A stretch of DNA of 64,000 bases, taken from Streptomyces cadmiisoli (GTDB taxonomy: Bacteria > Actinomycetota > Actinomycetes > Streptomycetales > Streptomycetaceae). The DNA lies in NCBI RefSeq assembly GCF_003261055.1, contig NZ_CP030073.1:1488001-1552000 (forward strand), in the 5' to 3' direction. The notes beneath the pieces are model-generated. The model was given only the letters and a program-made list of their open reading frames with translations. It ran no database searches and was not told the DNA's origin. Both the position numbers and the translations under genes were made by a program. Shown here piece by piece: positions 63,601 to 64,000 of this stretch (position 1 is its first letter; each line of letters starts with the position of its first letter).

Positions 63601-64000
63601 ACAGCGCCGACCTGTTCGACCCGGCGACCGCGCGGTCCTTCGCGGACCGCCTGCGGCGCGTGCTGCGCGCGGTGACGGCCGACCCGGACGTCACCGTGGG
63701 GCGCGTGGACATCCTCGGCGAGGACGAGCGGCGCCGCCTCGTCGAGGGCTGGCACGGCCGGCCGCCCGTCGCGGCGCCCACCACGGTGCCCGAACTGTTC
63801 GCGGAGCAGGTACGGCGGTCCCCCGGACTGCCCGCCGTGGCGTCCGACGGCGTCGAGCTGACCTTCGCGGAACTCGACGCGGAGTCCGACCGGCTCGCGC
63901 GGCTGCTGGCCGAGCTGGGCGCGCGGCCGGAGCGGTTCGTGGCCCTGGCGCTGCCCCGTACGGCGCGGTTCATGGTGGCCGTCCTCGCGGTGCACAAGGC
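48093..64000 (+). CDS. Giant hydroxamate-siderophore NRPS, at least five modules (runs off window)
   Basis: The frame is open from GTG 48093 (GGGGGAGG eight bases upstream) to base 64000, at least 5,302 residues, with the stop beyond the edge. An in-frame TAG at 48033 excludes a longer N terminus. Order of domains: half C, A1 with inserted N-methyltransferase, PCP1, C2, A2, PCP2, C3, A3 with inserted N-methyltransferase, PCP3, C4, A4, PCP4, C5, start of A5. No epimerase domain lies between the visible modules. All four A domains keep Y-x-I-(Y/F)-T-S-G-S-T-G and Y-R-T-G-D motifs, and all four PCPs have an intact serine. Context (ornithine hydroxylase, formyltransferase, importer, iron boxes) makes it a hydroxamate siderophore synthetase. 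A thioesterase and an MbtH protein, if present, must lie beyond the window. Confidence 0.95.
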   Translation, partial: MCGSEEVLTYWRRLLTPPPPEVALPTDRPHPPEPAPRREHRTLAGVPDAPDAVLLAAFVALLHRYSGAADLTVGHDGLPVRVSVAHEPTVRELVRRVTEAHEEAETHRVPVELLLDELRPAPTRGGGRFFNCALATAGRPTGELPGPVDLLLEVRGGTARATYPPGLFDATTVDRLLGHYRTLLHDALARPGTPVARLELMGRDEYRQVVHDWNATEHTVPLATWPAMFAEQARLRPDSVALVFEDQELTYAELDARANRLAHALIARGAAPERIVALALPRSVELIVAEVAVLKSGAAYLPIDHDYPADRIAYMLGDAAPSWLVTTADFARDLPAADGTTVLALDAADTVAELAGRPVHDPTDADRGTPLSVLNTAYVIYTSGSTGRPKGVVLAHSGVAKLVATQSERFGIGPHSRVLQFASPSFDVAFWDLCLGLLSGGRLVVAPAERRVPGAPLADYANAHGITFMILPPALLAAMPDDVLLPPTATLLAGTERVSPELVGRYARGRMMFNAYGPTEATTNSTLGLCDPDTPVGAIVPIGVPDPGTRAHVLDAFLRPVPAGVTGELYLGGAGLARGYLGRPDLTAERFVADPFGAPGERLYRTGDLVRRKADGRLEFLGRADAQVKIRGFRIEPGEIESVLRGHPAVDQATVVVREDRPGDRRLAAYVVPALEAPPEDDADAQVEEWKDLHELLYGAAGGEGLHENFAGWNSTYDGRPIPIDEMREWRTATVERIRGLGPVRRVLEIGVGSGLILSRIAPDCETYWGTDLSHRAIAALRAQVDTDPELAGRVELSARPAHDTDGLPAGFFDTVVINSVAQYFPSAEYLGDVLREVSGLLAPGGRILVGDVRNARLLRTLRAAVETRRATGAAADDKSALRAAVDRSVRWEGELLLDPDFFAALDGFDADIRLKRAVHHNELSRYRYDVVLRPGPRATAPEETVVHWSALAGLDGLAALLARRPGRLRVAGVPNARLTDDLADLWRLEGSGHQAAPGADPEDVHALAAEHGYRAALTWNGAADDGAFDAVLATEGPLVGLYRATGGHAPANRPAPFRDVAALMRTLRAHAAQWLPDYMVPSAFVPLHALPVTPSGKIDARALPAPDPSALSAGRPARTARENLLCGLYAEVLGLDSVTAEDDFLALGGDSITAIQLLIRARESGFALSTRDVFRHRTVEALARAAVERAEEEAASTPLVDADPAELAGIQGARPLAVEELLPLAPLQQGFYFHALSGGDAYVVQQVLDLAGPVDGAALRRAAQRLLDRHAPLRAAFRRRPDGTPVQIIVRDVELPWREVDLTGRDAALRETLGDEVAAQERAAGFDLASPPLLRCALVRLGEERGRLVLTFHHIVADGWSLPVLHRELMAHYGTDTPALPAVTPYRDFLRRLAARDHEAAREAWRTALSGLDEPTRLVGAPAGGPPGQPAHVRVELSESTTARLGERARELGVTLGTVVQGAWGLLLGRLTGRDDVVFGTTVSGRDSRVEGITSMVGLFINTLPTRFRWGPGATLGTLLSRLQQEQTQLLDHEHLGLAEIQRLAGHAGAGELFDTLVVFENYPAETDLRDASGRVAITGDAFHDAVHYPLALVVKPGRRLDLRLKHHSERLDGDRARALGERLVRVLEAIADDPARSAASVELLSPDEALRAHPSGEDRSVPGTTLAQAFAAQVARTPGATAVVFEGERLTYAELDARAEALAGRLRARGAGPGAFVAVAVPRSAELMVALLGVLKSGAAYLPVDLDYPADRIAHMLADSGADTVITLSAAADRLPEPSRGAALLLDAGAPAAEQVTGEPVTGRPAARPDDPAYLIYTSGSTGLPKGVVVTHRAIVNRLAWMQGAYGLRGDDRVLQKTPSSFDVSVWEFFWPLLEGAGVVLARPDGHRDPAHLAALVREQAVTTMHFVPSVLEAFLASDEVTGDPSWAGSLRRVFSSGEALPAAAASRWRALTGVPLHNLYGPTEAAVDVTHHPYDAGEPAVTVPIGRPVWNTGLRVLDTCLRPVPDGVPGELYLTGVQLARGYHARPALTAERFPADPYGPPGSRMYRTGDLVRRRADGVVEYLGRTDRQVKVRGNRIEPGEIEAALVALPEVAQAAVTVRDDTLVAHVVPSAGAAPQAGDLHAALADRLPAAVVPGAWVVLDALPLTPSGKLDRAALPAPSAVRATARAPRSAGERLLTEIFADVLKLDGVGIDDDFFLLGGDSISSIAVSSRARRGGLALGPRDVFEHRTPAALAAAAGVAESPSAAPAPSALGLTDEERARVEALAPGRIEDVWPLAPLQEGLFFHSTYDDGALDVYTVHESFDVAEHVDAGRLRDACRTLLARNPSLRAGFTSEGLRRPVQFIVRDADIPLTEVDLTGLPPDEQDRRTARLMDEERSRRFDLTRPLLFRMLLVRRGAGRGDRLVIGRHLILWDGWSAWLFLDQLFALYESGGDPAGLDRPGSYRDYLTWLERQDDAEAAGAWRRALAGFDEPTLLVPAASDGGLEPVIPEHLDATLDADVADRLRETARRHGLTLNTVLNTAWGLVLAGATGRGDVAFGTTVAGRPSEVPDVENVIGMFLNTVPARIAFDPREPVLELLRRVQGERLELMPYEYLGLGVLQAESGHRRLFDTLFVLRNADTDERLAELRERHGATAVANVDATHYPANLVVTPGERIRVTLAHRPDLLDGTYARGLLDRFVLLVGRLVADPAAPVGSLDPLLPAEAAALAREEAANRQPVPHETVADMLAAQAARTPDATALVFGSRTVTYAELDARCNRMARLLIARGAGPEKVVALGLPRSIDTVVALFAVLRTGAAYLPLELDHPAERLSLMLADARPLLLLSTAAVSGTLTGDTPRVALDDPEVAAELAGLSGEPVRVSFSLDHPAYVIYTSGSTGRPKGVVTPYAGLTNMQLNHQKEIFAPAVAAAGGRRLRIAHTVSFAFDMSWEELLWLVEGHEVHICDEDLRRDATALVAYCEEHRVDVVNVTPTYAHLLIEEGLLEGHRPPLVLLGGEAVTESVWNTLRDTEGTYGYNLYGPTEYTINTLGGGTHDSATPTVGRPIRATRARLLDPWLRPVPDGVAGELYIAGVGLARGYLDRPALTAERFVADPFGRPGERMYRTGDLVRRRPDGNLDFLGRTDDQVKIRGHRVELGEIETVLAQHPRVSQAAVIARADTSAPGTQRLVGYVVPAELDAGARESAEREQIGEWRDIYSAEYTEIGTALFTEDFAGWDSSYDGAPIPLEHMREWRAATVERIRELGARRVLEIGVGSGLLLSQLAPDAEAYWATDFAAPVIRKLGEDLEADPALARKVELRCQAAEVTDGLPAGFFDTIVINSVVQYFPSLDHLRKVIRGAMGLLAPGGALFLGDVRDLRQARVFQTGIQLARAGADADPAGLRGAVDRGLALEKELLVDPDWFTTLGVGVDLRTKAGRHHNELTRYRYDVVLYADRAGALRLDDAPVLDWTGPAEVTGRLDCAGPLRVRGIPDARTAADLAAVHSMDTGRTPFPGTAGVDPEDLRELGAAHGHHVLTTWSHETGLFDAVFVPAAARRPRTSGLYLARADRGAAPYANTPTATRGHGALVRLLREDLGQRLPGYMVPAAFVVLPRLPMNDNGKLDVRALPDAEPAVALSRGRGPRTPVEEVLCRLFAEVLGLPRTGAEDDFFELGGHSLLATRLISRARTELGAELAIRDLFEAPTPEALALRAEAGRPSRPVLEAVRERPARIPLSAAQRRLWLVERITGGGVAYNFPLVFRLRGTLDVDALRFALLDVTDRHEALRTRFLEGDGEPYQWIAAPGEAEPRFQVADCAEDELAARIEDAQRRPFDLGAELPVRAEVLRLGPADHVVALVLHHITTDEWSDRPFLADLHRAYAARAAGRAPETAPLPVQYADYTLWQERLLADVGEGQLAHWTGVLSDLPEEIALPLDRPGAARTTGRSAVVRTTLPDGTGAALRELAASQQVSMFMLFQAATAALLHRLGAGDDIPLGAPIAGRTDSAVDDLVGFFVNTLVLRTDLSGDPSFAALLGRVREAALAAFEHQDVPFDRVVEAVNPTRVADRNPLFQVMLGYHHRPDGDPDLFGLPTEWFDMDTGMAKFDLDFTVVDHGPGRDMALLLEYATDLTDAGTAQSLVERLLGLLEQIARDPARPVSALRVLTGEEESAAANTWNDTARPLETRTVPEILADVVRDRPDAPALVAGRTRLTFRELSRRADAVAGLLLDRGAGAETVVGLALPRDLTVPALLGVLRSGAAYLPLDPEHPAERLEFMLRDAAPLCVLTTRALAPRLPEGCPRVLLDDLDEHPVRGAVPPAPPAASSAAYVIFTSGSTGRPKGVVGTHRGLSNLFAAHRDGLIGPAERAAGRTRLRALHSASFSFDGSWDPLIWLLAGHELHVTDEATMADPAALLAYLGRERIDYVDLTPTYLRELIHHGFLEPGGQVPGVITVGGEATPAPLWERLCALPGVQAHDLYGPTECAVDAYGWHHDASGRRAGPVDNVRAHVLDGRLRPVPAGVPGELYLAGAGLARGYLHRAGLTAERFTADPFGPPGGRMYRTGDLARRRRDGSLEFLGRADDQVKLRGFRIEPGEIEALLTGLPQVNSAAVVVREDSPGVRRLVAYVLPAGEADPDPAELRGRLAAALPSHMVPAAFVTVAALPRTVAGKLDEKALPAPDFAALTSGRRPRTAREDLLCEAFAAVLGVPEVGIDDDFFALGGHSLLAMRLTARIRAVLGTEVSLRTVFDAPTVARLAERLTQDGTPGLSARPALTVRPRPARLPLSSAQQRLWVLYQVEGPSPTYNIPSAWRLTGALDVEALRAAVHDLVVRHETLRTVFPDEEGRAFQRVLAPAEVRVPFEVVDTDAERLGGLLARAGAYGFALESEAPLRVHVFRTGEEEWTLLLLLHHIAGDEWSEAPLHRDLALAYAARAEGRAPDWAPLPVQYADYTLWQRDLLGDEQDPASPAARQIAHWRRALAGLPEELALPHDRPRPLEATYRGGAADLSLDAGLAADLHRLARDHGVSVFMVLQAAVATLLNRLGAGHDIPIGSPISGRTDAALEDLVGFFLNTLVLRTDTSGDPTFRELLARVRETDLAAFDHQDVPFERLVEVLNPARSLARHPLFQVMVVYLAAGGEDAGLPGLRSHRDEVAQTTAKFDLSFDFVERGDGTGVDGVLEYSADLFDPATARSFADRLRRVLRAVTADPDVTVGRVDILGEDERRRLVEGWHGRPPVAAPTTVPELFAEQVRRSPGLPAVASDGVELTFAELDAESDRLARLLAELGARPERFVALALPRTARFMVAVLAVHK
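51745..54840 (+). other. NRPS module 2: C2, A2 (serine code), PCP2
   Basis: C2 has an intact H1354-H-I-V-A-D-G-W-S motif and starts [13 protein letters not shown]2 reads D-V-W-H-F-S-L-V-D at the specificity positions, the established serine code in actinobacteria. PCP2 has L-G-G-D-S2208-I. There is no epimerisation domain before module 3. Confidence 0.9.
54890..59215 (+). other. NRPS module 3: C3 (altered active site), A3 (hydroxyornithine code), embedded N-methyltransferase, PCP3
   Basis: C3 starts [12 protein letters not shown] and has R-H2415-L2416-I-L-W-D-G-W-S where HHxxxDG is expected. A3 reads D-M-E-N-L-G-L-I-N, identical to the code of coelichelin module 3 for N5-hydroxyornithine. 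A second methyltransferase of about 350 residues ([11 protein letters not shown]) is inserted between A8 and A10. PCP3 has L-G-G-H-S3664. Predicted residue: N-methyl-N5-hydroxyornithine. Confidence 0.9.
59240..62345 (+). other. NRPS module 4: C4, A4, PCP4
   Basis: C4 is of the [10 protein letters not shown] (LCL) type with H3847-H-I-T-T-D-E-W-S, where Glu replaces the glycine of HHxxxDG. A4 resembles A3 around the pocket ([14 protein letters not shown]) and reads D-G-D-D-T-G-L-V-D, rich in acid residues, which fits a basic or amine side chain such as an ornithine derivative. PCP4 has L-G-G-H-S4712. Confidence 0.85.
62395..64000 (+). other. NRPS module 5 (incomplete): C5 and start of A5
   Basis: C5 starts [10 protein letters not shown] with H4898-H-I-A-G-D-E-W-S. 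A5 is visible only to its A2-like region ([12 protein letters not shown]), so its substrate cannot be read. Further modules or a terminal release domain may follow. Confidence 0.85.

Noticed and set aside
48027..63995. Very long open frames on the minus strand opposite the NRPS gene (about 6.7 and 7.8 kb)
   Set aside because: They mirror the third-position G/C bias of the NRPS codons, are rich in Arg, Gly, Gln and His without domains, and have no ribosome binding sites.

Overview
The window is G+C-rich actinobacterial DNA and almost certainly Streptomyces. Evidence: strong third-position G/C bias, frequent GTG/TTG starts with AGGAGG-type ribosome binding sites, DmdR1/IdeR-type iron boxes, Tat and lipoprotein signals of Streptomyces type, and a copy of the dispersed Streptomyces GGGGCG..GGGGAACTGCGCGACC motif. 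No tRNA, rRNA, CRISPR array or insertion sequence was seen.

Layout. (1) 1-14 kb is mixed chromosomal cargo: a STAS-domain end, DUF4230, VanZ, a secreted GH16-ricin glucanase, a PHP-domain protein, an epimerase, a ROK regulator, an aromatic-acid-exporter-like membrane protein, a Tat lipoprotein lactonase, an iron-box-preceded DUF2470 protein, a PIG-L deacetylase and an S33-type hydrolase. (2) 14-25.5 kb is an L-rhamnose locus: a LacI regulator; a leftward ABC uptake operon with mutarotase; and divergently the isomerase, a bifunctional aldolase/dehydrogenase and the kinase. Both promoters of the divergent intergenic region have a LacI-type operator just downstream of the -10. (3) 25.6-28.5 kb is lutABC, which oxidises L-lactate, the expected product of the rhamnose pathway. 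(4) 28.5-32.1 kb is an OpuC-type quaternary-amine ABC importer split over two strands. (5) 32.2-34.3 kb is a MacB/FtsX-type exporter pair followed by about 650 bp of tandem repeats. (6) 35-38.7 kb has a TetR regulator, a MoxR/CoxE pair and an SDR whose promoter carries two perfect copies of the palindrome that also lies, with one mismatch, upstream of tetR. (7) 38.8-41.5 kb has a zinc-type oxidoreductase and a serine/threonine-dehydratase-like enzyme coupled to a YheO/DauR-type regulator.

(8) 41.7-64 kb, running off the right edge, is a hydroxamate siderophore cluster: a FetB-like permease overlapping an L-ornithine N5-monooxygenase; divergently a formyltransferase; a FecCD-type importer (two permeases plus ATPase); and an NRPS gene open in a single frame from GTG 48093 to the window end (at least 5,302 residues, five modules, the fifth incomplete). 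Three iron boxes control the cluster and a fourth precedes the DUF2470 gene, so these genes should be switched on together under iron starvation. The monooxygenase and formyltransferase make N5-hydroxy- and N5-formyl-N5-hydroxyornithine, the NRPS assembles them with serine and N-methylates two positions, and the importer brings the ferric complex back. The NRPS has a vestigial half C domain at its start, N-methyltransferases embedded in A1 and A3, a serine code in A2, the coelichelin-type hydroxyornithine code in A3, and a C domain (module 3) whose second active-site histidine is leucine. It is related in logic to coelichelin and to the tris-hydroxamate peptides of the scabichelin type, but its product cannot be fixed from this window.
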